Positions 14,394 through 23,294 of a DNA stretch of 64,000 bases are shown one piece after another. Origin of the DNA: Anabaena lutea FACHB-196 (GTDB lineage: Bacteria; Cyanobacteriota; Cyanobacteriia; Cyanobacteriales; Nostocaceae). Each line of letters starts with the position of its first letter. Position 1 is the stretch's first letter. A model generated the notes under the pieces. The model worked only from the letters and a program-made list of their open reading frames with translations, did not search any database and had not been told where the DNA came from. The translations under genes were made by a program, and so were the position numbers. Where the stretch lies: positions 62,001-126,000 of the forward strand of contig NZ_JACJST010000006.1 of NCBI RefSeq assembly GCF_014698305.1. The letters are read 5' to 3'.

Positions 14394-16121
14394 ATGAAAA
14401 AAACTGCTTGGAATTTATTGCTTAGTTTGCCAATATCTGTATTCCTGTTAATCTTAGCAGCTAGTACAAAAACTCTTGCCAATGAAGGAGGAGGAGAAAA
14501 CCAAAGAACAGATAAAGAGAATTTATCAAACGTCAGTATAAATATTCCTACCTCTGACAACGGTACTCAAATAATTGCCCAAAAAGAACCTGTAGAAGAA
14601 CTTTCCTATTCATTGGATGAGTCACAACTTACATCCGTATCCCAGCTTTCAGATGTCCAACCGACTGATTGGGCTTTTCAAGCTTTGCAATCTTTAGTAG
14701 AACGCTATGGTTGTATTGCTGGTTATCCAGATAGCACATTTAAAGGTAATCGTGCCTTGAGTCGCTATGAATTTGCCGCAGGGTTAAACGCTTGCTTAGA
14801 TCAAGTTAATAAACTTATTGCCTCATCTACATCAGATTTGGCTTTAAAAACAGATTTGGAAAGCATACAGCGTCTAACTGAAGAATTTAGTACCGAACTC
14901 GCTCAATTACGCGGCAGATTAGATACCTTAGAAGCCAGAACAGCAGAAATAGAAGCCAATCAGTTTTCGACAACAACTAAATTAAGTGGTCAAGTTCAGT
15001 TTGTATTAGGTGGTGTTTTGGCGGGGAATAACGTGATCACCAAGAAAGCCGCACCCCGTGTTATCACATTTCAAGATGCAGTTCAATTAGCATTAAACAC
15101 CAGTTTTACTGGTAAAGATCAACTGCGATTAGTCCTCTCAGGTGGGAATATTGAATCTTTAGGACAAACGAGGGCTGGGCTTTTTGGAACATTCGATGGC
15201 AGAACCGCAGATAATCGCGTCCCTAGCCTTCAACCCAATCAGATTCGTGTTGGTGGCATCCGTTATCGTTTTCCTATTGGTTCAAACACACAATTTAACA
15301 TCTTTGCTCAGTCAGATGGAGCTAATGAAATAGGTTTAAGTGGACCAACCAACCCCTTTGAAGGCTCTTTCTCTAATGGGATAACACGATTTTCCCGACG
15401 GAACATGGTCTATAACTATGGAGATACAGGCCCAGGAATTGCTATTCTCCATAATCTGAGTGACCAGTGGCAATTAGGAGCATCATACAGTGCGCCTAAT
15501 GGTAATGACCCCTCACCTAATAATGGTTTATTTACAGGTAGATATGTCGCCTTTGGACAAGTAACATACTTTAGCCCCAAGAGAAATTTTCGCGTTGGTT
15601 TAAGTTACGCTAACACCTACAGTCCGCCGGGTGCAACAGGACTAAGTGGAACTAATTTCGGACCTGCTGCTGGTAGTAACTTAGCAAACAGTACTGTGCC
15701 TGGTGCGGGTACTGTGGGGAACCTTTATGGACTGGGTGCATTATATAGAGTTAGTCCAAAGTTAACTGCTAATGCTTTTGTCGGCTATTCAGCCCATCGT
15801 TATTTAGGACATGGAGATGGTCAAGTTTGGAACTGGGGAGCAGGACTGACATTTCCTGATTTGGGTAAAAAAGGTAGCTTAGGCGCTCTTTTTGTAGGTC
15901 AAGCACCAACACTAACAAGTCTGAGTAAGAATGTAGATTTGGGAGCAGGTAAGGGTCAAGCGGACAAAGATACCTCTCTGCACATTGAGGGATGGTATCA
16001 ATATAAACTCACTGACAATATTGAAGTTACTCCTGGATTTATTTGGGTAACAGCACCAGACTCGGATGCCAGCAATCCAGCGAGTTTAGTTGGTTGGCTA
16101 CGTACCACCTTCAGGTTTTAA
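14394..16121 (+). CDS. Outer-membrane porin with SLH domain, OprB-like
   Basis: A 575-residue cyanobacterial porin. Order: signal peptide (about residues 1-31, ending near TLANEG); a linker; one SLH domain near residues 80-130 (VQPTDWAFQALQSLVERYG, then GYPDSTFKGNRALSRYEFA) anchoring it to cell-wall polymer; a coiled coil of about 45 residues with regular heptads (LRGRLDTLEARTAEIEAN); and an OprB-type beta barrel ending in Phe (TTFRF). The ATG at 14394 is chosen because it opens directly into the signal peptide; an upstream GTG at 14370 adds eight uncharacteristic residues. This is the usual outer-membrane channel of cyanobacteria, for small solutes. Its position inside the sulfonate region suggests it admits organosulfonates, which is inference. 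Confidence 0.87.
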   Translation: MKKTAWNLLLSLPISVFLLILAASTKTLANEGGGENQRTDKENLSNVSINIPTSDNGTQIIAQKEPVEELSYSLDESQLTSVSQLSDVQPTDWAFQALQSLVERYGCIAGYPDSTFKGNRALSRYEFAAGLNACLDQVNKLIASSTSDLALKTDLESIQRLTEEFSTELAQLRGRLDTLEARTAEIEANQFSTTTKLSGQVQFVLGGVLAGNNVITKKAAPRVITFQDAVQLALNTSFTGKDQLRLVLSGGNIESLGQTRAGLFGTFDGRTADNRVPSLQPNQIRVGGIRYRFPIGSNTQFNIFAQSDGANEIGLSGPTNPFEGSFSNGITRFSRRNMVYNYGDTGPGIAILHNLSDQWQLGASYSAPNGNDPSPNNGLFTGRYVAFGQVTYFSPKRNFRVGLSYANTYSPPGATGLSGTNFGPAAGSNLANSTVPGAGTVGNLYGLGALYRVSPKLTANAFVGYSAHRYLGHGDGQVWNWGAGLTFPDLGKKGSLGALFVGQAPTLTSLSKNVDLGAGKGQADKDTSLHIEGWYQYKLTDNIEVTPGFIWVTAPDSDASNPASLVGWLRTTFRF

Positions 16122-16168
16122 CCTAGTAGAATACGTCTGATAGCGTAGCATGGCGCAAGCCATATCAA

Positions 16169-16260
16169 GATTTACAGGATTTGAGGATTTGAGAATTTGC
16201 AGGATTTCGTATTTATTAAAAGTCTTTAATCCTTTAATCCTGGACATCCTGATTCGGACA
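16169..16260. repeat. AGGATTTGAGGATTT-type dispersed repeat
   Basis: Direct units of TTTACAGGATTTGAGGATTTG followed by the opposite strand form AATCCTTTAATCCTGGACATCC, giving a loose imperfect palindrome. The same family appears near 53690, 53890 and 54150. It fills the gap between porin and nitroreductase genes. Confidence 0.6.
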
Positions 16261-16303
16261 TTTTCATTCCTTGTCACCATCATTTTTACGAAAGTTAAAA
16301 GTT

Positions 16304-17125
16304 ATGACTAACCCAACTGAATTACTCAATTATCGTTATGGTAATGGCAACTTCAATCCGGATATTCCCTGGAGTGAAACCTTAGCGACTCTCTTATCCC
16401 ATCGTTCAATTCGTGCTTATTTACCTGATGCTTTACCCCCAGGAACTTTAGAAGTTTTAATTGCTGCTGCCCAATCTGCTTCTACTTCGTCAAATCTCCA
16501 AACCTGGAGTGTAGTAACAATTGAAGATGCAAATCGCAAAGAAGAATTATCAAAACTAACTAATAATCAAGCACATATTCGCCAATGTCCTCTCTTTTTA
16601 GTGTGGTTGGCAGATTTAGCCAGACTAACTCACATCGCCGAAAATCGCGGACTACCCCACGAAGGTTTAGATTATTTAGAAATGTTTTTGATGGCGGCTA
16701 TAGATGCAGCCTTAGCAGCACAAAATGCGGTAGTAGCAGCAGAATCTCTGGGTTTGGGAACTGTATATATTGGTGCATTACGGAACAAACCAGAAGAAGT
16801 AGCACAGCTACTAAATTTACCTCCTCATGTAGTTGCTGTTTTTGGTTTGTGTGTAGGCTATGCAGATCCCGTTGTCAATGTGGCAATTAAACCACGTTTA
16901 CCACAATCTGTGGTGTTACATCGAGAAACTTATCAACTTACAGAACAAGAGCAAGGAATATCAGAATATAACAAAATCATGGACAATTTTTACAATTCAC
17001 AACATATGAATATTCCTGGTGATTGGTCGGAACATTGTAGTAAAAGGGTGGCATTTCCTGAATCTTTATCAGGACGAGATAAGTTACAAGAAGTGTTGAA
17101 AAAATTGGGATTTGAATTACGGTAG
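16304..17125 (+). CDS. NADPH-dependent FMN oxidoreductase, NfsA-like nitroreductase
   Basis: A 273-residue flavoprotein of the nitroreductase fold. The FMN-binding start is SHRSIRAYLPDALPPGTLE, followed by AAQSASTSSNLQTWSVV and GLGTVYIGALRN, which place it with NfsA/FRP-type NADPH flavin oxidoreductases. The ATG at 16304 begins right at the conserved N-terminus; the 11 codons upstream lie in repeat-rich sequence and are left out. In sulfonate clusters a flavin reductase commonly supplies FMNH2 to an SsuD-type monooxygenase. No SsuD is present in this window, so the partner is unknown. A rho-independent terminator follows about 125 bp after the stop. Confidence 0.85.
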   Translation: MTNPTELLNYRYGNGNFNPDIPWSETLATLLSHRSIRAYLPDALPPGTLEVLIAAAQSASTSSNLQTWSVVTIEDANRKEELSKLTNNQAHIRQCPLFLVWLADLARLTHIAENRGLPHEGLDYLEMFLMAAIDAALAAQNAVVAAESLGLGTVYIGALRNKPEEVAQLLNLPPHVVAVFGLCVGYADPVVNVAIKPRLPQSVVLHRETYQLTEQEQGISEYNKIMDNFYNSQHMNIPGDWSEHCSKRVAFPESLSGRDKLQEVLKKLGFELR

Positions 17126-17250
17126 AGTTGTATTTATAAATGAATTTATTTATTGATTTTATAGTTTTAGGAAAAAATAACAATTACTATTGTATTTGTT
17201 ATTTTTTTTGTATTGTTCAATACAATTTTTACTCGAATTTATAGTGTAAG

Positions 17251-17277
17251 AATCCCCACAAGCTTATGGGGATTTTT
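17251..17277 (+). terminator. Rho-independent terminator after the nitroreductase
   Basis: Perfect 8-bp stem AATCCCCA (17251-17258) and TGGGGATT (17267-17274), loop of 8, followed by a run of T. Confidence 0.75.
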
Positions 17278-17663
17278 AGTGAGAATAAATTTTATACTTT
17301 CTGATAAAAAATACTTGATTTTTTACTTTTTATATGGCAAACTAAAACAATATACAGTAAATCCATAGAGTTGCTGTAGTTAGTGCATAAAAAACCAGAG
17401 TTGGACTAAATCAAGCATATTGGTAGCCCGCCTCTATGCTTGTTCACTAAACGTAATCACATAAAGGTTCAACTTTTCTAATTTGAGTGGCACATACAGC
17501 GGATTTCGCTGTTAGGAGGTACACATCTAGGGGCAAGATGCCCACACGACAATAGTTTCATTATTTGAATGAAATCCACTGTAGTTCTAGAAGTTTTGGC
17601 TATTTTGACTAGATAAAGTTTTTAACTTGATTAACGAAAATTTTCAATTTGGAGCTTCTTGAG
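17278..17663. other. Leader region of the ssuB operon, 386 bp
   Basis: Non-coding sequence before the sulfonate ATPase gene. It holds a 6-bp stem hairpin ACAGCG/CGCTGT (17496-17512) and a dispersed GGGGCAAGATGCCCACAC-type palindrome near 17530. TATACAGTAAATCC near 17351 is similar to a stretch before the first ssuA. No sulfur-regulator site could be named. Confidence 0.5.
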
Positions 17664-18461
17664 ATGGTATCTGAAATCAACGGAATGGAATTGAGGTTAG
17701 AAGGGTTAAGCAAGTCTTTTGACAAAAAGACAGTTTTACAAAGCATTGATTTAGAAATTCAACCAGGGGAATTTGTCGCTATTGTTGGTCGGAGTGGCTG
17801 TGGCAAAAGTACGATGTTGCGTTTGGTTGCCGGACTAGAAACACCCAATGAAGGTAATGTCATTTTGAATGGCAGATACACCGATCAACGCATCAACCCA
17901 GATATCCGTATGATGTTTCAAGATGCACGGCTTTTACCTTGGCAAAGAGTTTTGGCAAATGTGGAGTTAGGTTTACTCGGTTCTAATTCCAAAGTTTATG
18001 CCAAGCAAACGGCTTTACAAATTCTGCGGGAAGTAGGTTTAGAAGACCGCGCCCATGAATGGCCTGCTGTGTTATCTGGTGGACAACGGCAACGGGTAGC
18101 TTTAGCCAGGGCTTTAGCAAGTAAACCTTCTTTATTATTACTAGATGAACCCTTGGGTGCGTTGGATGCCCTAACTAGAATTGAAATGCAGCAATTAATA
18201 GAACGTTTATGGCAGGAACAAGGATTTACTGCCCTATTAATTACCCATGATGTCGAAGAAGCAGTCATATTAGCAGACAGAGTGGTGTTAATTGAAAACG
18301 GAAAAATTGCCATGAATGAGAAGATTTCTCTGCCACGTCCACGGTCTAGAGGAGATGCAAAATTTGCTCAGACTGTTGAGAAAATTTTAAACCGAGTTAT
18401 GGGTCAACCAGAATATCAACATCCAGAGATAGAATACATTTTTAGTTCTACAAATGCCTAA
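17664..18461 (+). CDS. ssuB: Sulfonate ABC transporter ATP-binding protein
   Basis: A 265-residue ABC ATPase of the SsuB/TauB/NrtD class that powers uptake of aliphatic sulfonates at the cytoplasmic membrane. Motifs in order: Walker [10 protein letters not shown] (residues 42-50), Q-loop [11 protein letters not shown], signature [15 protein letters not shown], Walker [13 protein letters not shown] and switch ITHDVEEA. The Q-loop form with RLLPW is characteristic of the sulfonate/nitrate group. The ATG at 17664 is preceded by GGAG at 9 bp; an upstream in-frame TTG is rejected. Downstream on the same strand follow an amidohydrolase remnant, a binding protein, TauD, another binding protein and the permease, so this heads the transport operon. 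Confidence 0.9.
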   Translation: MVSEINGMELRLEGLSKSFDKKTVLQSIDLEIQPGEFVAIVGRSGCGKSTMLRLVAGLETPNEGNVILNGRYTDQRINPDIRMMFQDARLLPWQRVLANVELGLLGSNSKVYAKQTALQILREVGLEDRAHEWPAVLSGGQRQRVALARALASKPSLLLLDEPLGALDALTRIEMQQLIERLWQEQGFTALLITHDVEEAVILADRVVLIENGKIAMNEKISLPRPRSRGDAKFAQTVEKILNRVMGQPEYQHPEIEYIFSSTNA

Positions 18462-18502
18462 ATCTCTACAACACAAACTGCAAAATCAACATTATTAAAA
18501 AT

Positions 18503-18676
18503 ATGACTTTAGCCTTAGAACGTCCACAAAAAACTAAATATACACAGATTCGGGAAAAATTGAGTTATCTTGTCATAGATATCGACGCTCATACCCAAGA
18601 ATTTCACCCTGCTTTTTGGGATTATTTAGAATTAGTCGGTAGTACAGAAATTGTAGATCGTTTTCAATCTAATTAG
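18503..18676 (+). pseudogene. N-terminal remnant of an amidohydrolase (PF04909-type) gene
   Basis: A 57-codon frame starting ATG. Its residues 22-40, YLVIDIDAHTQEFHPAFWD, resemble the metal-binding start of amidohydrolase-2 family enzymes (usually DxDxH followed by a conserved Pro-x-x-W segment). The frame stops after QSN, where the family continues for about 300 residues. It sits 41 bp after ssuB, where a full gene would be expected to be cotranscribed. The remainder cannot be found in the following 336 bp. It is therefore read as the truncated head of a lost enzyme of the sulfonate operon. It could still yield a small peptide. Confidence 0.65.
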
Positions 18677-19012
18677 AAACTAAGAATAGAGAAAGACATT
18701 CACTCCTTGCATTATCGCTTCTTCTTAATCTGGGTTTAAAATTCCCAATTCTTCCCAACTCCAATTTCAATTTTTCAAAGCTGTCAACCCCCAGCAAATA
18801 CAGCTTTCAATAGTTTAACCTACACGAGTTTGTAGAGGTTAATTAATAAAGCAATAACCTCTTTTACTCAGTAGCCCTAAGTTTTTTTCTCACTCAGTTG
18901 CAGTTAGTTTTCCTTACACCTTAAATCCGGGGTGGGTGTTTCTTTCCCACCTCACTTTCTTAAATCGCTTACAAATTTGTCACTAATTTCGATAATAAAA
19001 GGTAATTTAATA
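18677..19012. other. Intergenic, 336 bp
   Basis: Spacer between the amidohydrolase remnant and the second binding protein. AT-rich, without strong hairpins. The open frame upstream of the binding protein ATG (from 18932) lacks signal-peptide character and is not assigned. An AAAGG site precedes the ATG at 19013. Confidence 0.55.
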
Positions 19013-20143
19013 ATGCCAAATTGGAAAAATAAACTGGAGTCATGGCAGCGCCCACGTATCACTCGTCGTCATGCCTTATTTGCTTTTGGCTACAGTTTAG
19101 TTTTATCAACTACACTGTTTAGTTGTAACAGCCCACAAAATAATAGTCTGCAACAGAGTAATTCATCTCAAAGTAATACAGGATCTAATACAAATAGTAT
19201 ATCTACCTCTGGGAATAGTTCTACCACTAGCCAAAAATTAGTGAGAATTGTCCGTTCTAAACAACTCACAGCCTTGGCAGTTTTAGAAAAGCAAGGTACT
19301 TTAGAAAAGCGATTAGAACCTCTGGGCTACAAGGTTGAATGGCCAGAATTTGCAGCTGGCCCACAACAATTAGAAGCTTTGAATGCAGGTGGACTTGATA
19401 TTGCTTCTACTGCTGAATCACCGCCTATTTTTTCCCAAGCTGCTGGCGCACCACTTGTTTATTTAGCAGCTAATTCTTCAGATGGACAAGCTATTTCTCT
19501 TTTAGTTCCAGCTAACTCACCTGTTAAAAATTTCAAAGATTTAAAAGGTAAAAAAATTGCTTTTCAGAAAGCATCTATTGGGCATTATCTTACAGTTAGA
19601 GCCGTAGAAAAAGAAGGCTTAAAACTAACTGATGTTGAGTCTGTTTTTCTAGCACCTCCAGATGCTAACGTTGCTTTTAGTCAAGGTAAAGTTGATAGTT
19701 GGTTTATTTGGGAGCCATTCGTTACTAGAAATGTCCAAAACAAAGTTGGTCGTGTATTGATAGATGGTGGTAATGGTTTAAGAGATACTAATAACTTTTA
19801 TTCTACAAACCGTAAATTCTATCAAGAAAATCCTCAAGTAATTAAAATCTTTTTGGAAGAATTACAAAAAGCACAAACTTGGTCTAAGAATCATCCCCAA
19901 GAACTTGCTCAATTACTCGCTCCTGTCACTCAGCTTGATGCAGCAACACTAAAAAAAATGCACAGTAAATATGATTTTGCATTAGTGCCTATTAATGAAG
20001 CAGTTATCAACAAGCAGCAAGAAGTTGCAGATAAATGGTACAGCCTGGGACTAATACCCAAGAAAGTAAATGTTAAAGACGGTTTTTTAACACCTGAGCA
20101 GTATGCAGAAATTACCCCCAAAGAGGTGTTAGCTAGTAAGTAA
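19013..20143 (+). CDS. ssuA: Sulfonate ABC transporter substrate-binding lipoprotein, copy 2
   Basis: A 376-residue SsuA/TauA-class binding protein. The N-terminus has a twin arginine (ITRRHALFAFG), a hydrophobic core and a lipobox-like LFSC at about residues 37-40, followed by a Ser/Asn-rich linker, so it is probably a lipoprotein tethered to the outer face of the inner membrane. Core blocks: WPEFAAGPQQLEALNAGG, ASTAESPPIFSQAAG, LKGKKIAFQKASIGHYL and SWFIWEPFVTRNVQ. It keeps the aromatic WEPF hinge residue that copy 1 lacks. It is more distant from copies 1 and 3 than they are from each other, suggesting a different sulfonate. TauD begins 72 bp downstream. Confidence 0.87.
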   Translation: MPNWKNKLESWQRPRITRRHALFAFGYSLVLSTTLFSCNSPQNNSLQQSNSSQSNTGSNTNSISTSGNSSTTSQKLVRIVRSKQLTALAVLEKQGTLEKRLEPLGYKVEWPEFAAGPQQLEALNAGGLDIASTAESPPIFSQAAGAPLVYLAANSSDGQAISLLVPANSPVKNFKDLKGKKIAFQKASIGHYLTVRAVEKEGLKLTDVESVFLAPPDANVAFSQGKVDSWFIWEPFVTRNVQNKVGRVLIDGGNGLRDTNNFYSTNRKFYQENPQVIKIFLEELQKAQTWSKNHPQELAQLLAPVTQLDAATLKKMHSKYDFALVPINEAVINKQQEVADKWYSLGLIPKKVNVKDGFLTPEQYAEITPKEVLASK

Positions 20144-20215
20144 TAATGGGGCTGATTTAGTATTTCGCTTAAATAGCTGATTCAATTTGTAAGTATTGAT
20201 TTTGAAATTTCAACT

Positions 20216-21079
20216 ATGACAACTCTAACTTTAACCAAGTTTCAAATTACTCCTCTTAATGCACCCCTGGGAGCAGTAGTTACTGGACTAGATGCTAGTC
20301 AAGCTGTTGCACCGGAAGTTATTTTGCAATTAAAACAAGCACTGCGGGATTATCATATTCTCATCTTCAAAAATCAAAATTTGACGAATGAGCAATTTTT
20401 AAACTTTAGTTTTTATTTTGGTTCTCTTTTTGTTCCTCCTGATGATGTTCCAGTTCTAGCCTCTCAACCAGGAGTAACACCAGTCATAATTCCTGTTTCT
20501 AATGTTGATGGTGGCTATACAGGAACTGGGGAATTAGCTTTTCATTCTGACCATAAATGGACTCCTTTTCCTTCCAGTGGTTCTTTACTCTATGCTTTAG
20601 AAGTGCCACCTGAAGGGGGAGATACTTCTTGGTTAAATCTGAATTTAGCTTATGAAACTTTGGATGAACCGACAAAACAACGAATTGCTAATTTACAGTT
20701 AATTACTTATAACCCGTTTTTAAACAAACCAGGAGAACCCCGGAGAAAGTATCGTGAGGATAAAAGTATTCCTCTTATTAGTCCTGTATATCCTCACCCA
20801 TTGGTCAGAACACATCCAGAGAGTGGCAAGAAGATTTTATATTTAGATTACGCCACAGAAGTTGAAGTTGTAGGTTTAGATCCCCAAGAGGGTCAAGAAT
20901 TAATTGCACAGTTACGGTATCATCTGCATCAGCGTCAATTTTATTATCAACATAAATGGGCTGTAGGCGATATTGTTTATTGGGATAATCAATCTACATT
21001 ACATTATCGCCAAGCTTTTGATTCTAATCAGCGTCGGGTTATGAAACGGATTAGTTTAGCGGGTAGCCGCCCATTTTAA
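20216..21079 (+). CDS. tauD: TauD/TfdA-family Fe(II)/2-oxoglutarate dioxygenase
   Basis: A 287-residue non-heme iron oxygenase. The 2-His-1-Asp facial triad is His110 and Asp112 (FHSDHKW) and distal His263 (STLHYRQAF), with Arg274 or a neighbouring Arg to bind 2-oxoglutarate (SNQRRVMKR). The N-terminal PLGAVVTGLD and DYHILIFKNQNLT blocks are family standards. TauD oxygenates taurine to aminoacetaldehyde and sulfite; relatives act on other sulfonates, alkyl sulfates or phenoxy acids, so the exact substrate is open. Placement between two sulfonate-binding protein genes and upstream of the permease strongly supports a desulfonating role that yields sulfite for assimilation. Confidence 0.87.
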   Translation: MTTLTLTKFQITPLNAPLGAVVTGLDASQAVAPEVILQLKQALRDYHILIFKNQNLTNEQFLNFSFYFGSLFVPPDDVPVLASQPGVTPVIIPVSNVDGGYTGTGELAFHSDHKWTPFPSSGSLLYALEVPPEGGDTSWLNLNLAYETLDEPTKQRIANLQLITYNPFLNKPGEPRRKYREDKSIPLISPVYPHPLVRTHPESGKKILYLDYATEVEVVGLDPQEGQELIAQLRYHLHQRQFYYQHKWAVGDIVYWDNQSTLHYRQAFDSNQRRVMKRISLAGSRPF

Positions 21080-21137
21080 ATTCTGTAATAAAACAGTAAG
21101 AAAACAATTTGAATTGAAATTTAGTGAAGAGAGAATC

Positions 21138-22181
21138 ATGAACTTTAACTTACCACGACGCACAGTTTTACAGAAATTTGTTCAATACTCAGCATTAGCT
21201 TTGGTTTTTCTTTCTGCTCCAATTGCTAGTCACATAGTCCAAGCCCAAAATACAACTGCTGTTAATAAAACAGGTATCAAAACAAAAGTAGTACGACTTG
21301 CTTATCAAACTTCTGGGGATATTGTAAAGATTAAAAGAGTGATAGATAAGCGTCTTCAACCTTTAGGTGTAAAGGTTGAATGGTCTCCATTTCCTGCTGG
21401 GCCACAACTAATGGAAGCGATGAATGCAAATAGAGTTGATATTGGTTCTGTCGGAGAAACACCACCTATATTTGCTCAAGCTGCTGGCGCTCAACTTGTA
21501 TATATTGCTGGACGTAAACCTAGTAAGGGTGAAGGTAGTGCTATTATTGTTCAGAAAGATTCTCCTATTAAGACAGTTAAGGATCTTAAAGGTAAAAAAG
21601 TTGTTTTTCAAAAGGGATCAGCATCACATTATTTACTACTAAGAGCTTTAGCTGAAGTAGGTTTGAAATATAGCGATATTCAAGCAGTTAGTTTAACTCC
21701 TGCTGAAGCTCGTGATGCTTTTATTCAAAAAAAGATTGATGCTTGGGTAGCTTGGGACCCTTTTATTGCTTTTGTTCAAAAAACTGCTAATGCTCGTGTT
21801 TTGAGAAATGCGTCAGGAATTGCTACCCAAGGTGGATTTTATATGGCTAGACGTAGCTTTGCTGTTGAAAATCCAGAAGTTGTACGTATAGTTTTAGAAG
21901 AAGTGGATAAGTTAGGGGAATGGGCAGAATCTAATCCTAATGAGGTTGTGAAAATTCTTGCTCCTGAATTAAAACTTGATCCGTCACTTTTAGCGGTCGT
22001 AGTTCGTAGACGCACATTCCGTTTACGTCCAATTAACTCATCTCTGATTGCTGAACAACAACGTATTGCAGATTTGTTCTATAAGGAAAGAGTTATTCCT
22101 AAACAAATTGCTATCAAAGATTCGGTTCTATCTTCTCAACAATATGCAGCTATTACACCTCAAAGAATTAGTAAAAAATAA
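21138..22181 (+). CDS. ssuA: Sulfonate ABC transporter substrate-binding protein, copy 3
   Basis: A 347-residue periplasmic binding protein and the closest paralogue of copy 1 at 1943. The signal region reads LPRRTVLQKFVQYSALALVF with a twin arginine and cleavage near IVQAQN. Matching blocks include AYQTSGDIVKIK, FPAGPQLMEAMNANR, VGETPPIFAQAAG and LTPAEARDAFIQKK, and it keeps the WVAWDPF hinge. The ATG at 21138 is preceded by a GAAGAGAG site; an in-frame ATG at 21114 is rejected because it adds eight residues before the signal peptide. It lies between TauD and the permease gene, so it is the likely core receptor of this SsuABC system. Confidence 0.87.
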   Translation: MNFNLPRRTVLQKFVQYSALALVFLSAPIASHIVQAQNTTAVNKTGIKTKVVRLAYQTSGDIVKIKRVIDKRLQPLGVKVEWSPFPAGPQLMEAMNANRVDIGSVGETPPIFAQAAGAQLVYIAGRKPSKGEGSAIIVQKDSPIKTVKDLKGKKVVFQKGSASHYLLLRALAEVGLKYSDIQAVSLTPAEARDAFIQKKIDAWVAWDPFIAFVQKTANARVLRNASGIATQGGFYMARRSFAVENPEVVRIVLEEVDKLGEWAESNPNEVVKILAPELKLDPSLLAVVVRRRTFRLRPINSSLIAEQQRIADLFYKERVIPKQIAIKDSVLSSQQYAAITPQRISKK

Positions 22182-22263
22182 CCTGCATTAATTCTAATTT
22201 TCCCATTCTAATGGCGGATAAACACCGCCCTTAATCATCCTCATCATTACTTAATAAATTGTT

Positions 22264-23109
22264 ATGAAACTTTCTTCTACTTCTACTGATTTTTCATCCA
22301 AGTATTCAAAGAAAAAAAACAAGTTCTATTTTAAGTTTTTCAAAAATCGGTATTTTCAGTCATTCATACCTTGGGTTGTACCCGTAACAATAATTATAGC
22401 TTGGCAATTCTTGTCTTTTATTGGCTTTATTCCTACGAGAATATTACCAGCACCTTTAGCAGTTGTTGGTGCTACTATTAAATTGGCTCAAACAGGTGAA
22501 CTTTTCAGAAATATTGGTATTAGTTCTCTACGGGCAATATCTGGGTTTTTACTTGGAGGAGGTATTGGATTTAGCTTAGGTTTACTGAATGGTATTTCTC
22601 CAATTGCCGAAAAATTGTTAGATACATCTCTGCAAATGCTGCGGAATATTCCTAATTTAGCATTAATTCCATTGGTAATTTTATGGTTTGGTATTGGTGA
22701 TGAGGCACGATTATTTCTGGTATCTTTAGGTGTAATGTTCCCTATTTATTTAAATACTTTTCATGGAATTCGCAGCGTTGATGCAGGATTAATTGAAATG
22801 GGGAAAATCTACGGTTTAAATACTTGGGGGTTGTTTTGGCGAATTATTCTTCCAGGGGCTATGTCTTCTATCTTAGTAGGTGTGCGATTTTCTTTAGGAA
22901 TTATGTGGTTAACTCTCATTGTTGCTGAAACTATTGCGGCAGATTCTGGTATTGGTTACATGGCTATGAACGCCAGAGAATTTATGCAAACAGATGTGGT
23001 AGTTTTGAGTATTTTAATATATGCTTTGTTTGGTAAGCTGGCTGATGTCGTAGCTAGAGCTTTGGAGAATTATTGGTTGCAATGGAATCCTAATTATTTG
23101 AAGGGTTAA
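22264..23109 (+). CDS. ssuC: Sulfonate ABC transporter permease
   Basis: A 281-residue inner-membrane protein of the SsuC/TauC/NrtB class, BPD_transp_1 fold. After a basic N-terminus (about 30 residues, many Lys and Phe) there are about six transmembrane helices. The EAA-type loop contacting the ATPase is recognisable as GKIYGLNTWGLFWRIILPGA. The start PSRILPAP-like segment (FIPTRILPAPLAVV) is typical of sulfonate permeases. It is last in the operon after binding protein copy 3. Only one permease and one ATPase gene are present for three binding proteins, so they probably share this channel. Confidence 0.9.
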   Translation: MKLSSTSTDFSSKYSKKKNKFYFKFFKNRYFQSFIPWVVPVTIIIAWQFLSFIGFIPTRILPAPLAVVGATIKLAQTGELFRNIGISSLRAISGFLLGGGIGFSLGLLNGISPIAEKLLDTSLQMLRNIPNLALIPLVILWFGIGDEARLFLVSLGVMFPIYLNTFHGIRSVDAGLIEMGKIYGLNTWGLFWRIILPGAMSSILVGVRFSLGIMWLTLIVAETIAADSGIGYMAMNAREFMQTDVVVLSILIYALFGKLADVVARALENYWLQWNPNYLKG

Positions 23110-23294
23110 ACTACTAATATTCGATAAATTTAAAGTATATCCCGGATTTCTCACAAGTGAAAAAAAATCATCGACGTAAGCAAAACTGGGGATGATGTAA
23201 TTGATACATCTTAACCAATTCTCCCCAACCTCCCAGACTAGCTTATAATTTCCAAGGGGCGCACGCTCTCCACAGGTAAGTCAAAGGGGGATAG

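Noticed and set aside
16098-16283. Minus-strand 61-codon frame between porin and nitroreductase
   Set aside because: It lies across the dispersed AGGATTT repeat and overlaps the porin end; it has no coding features.
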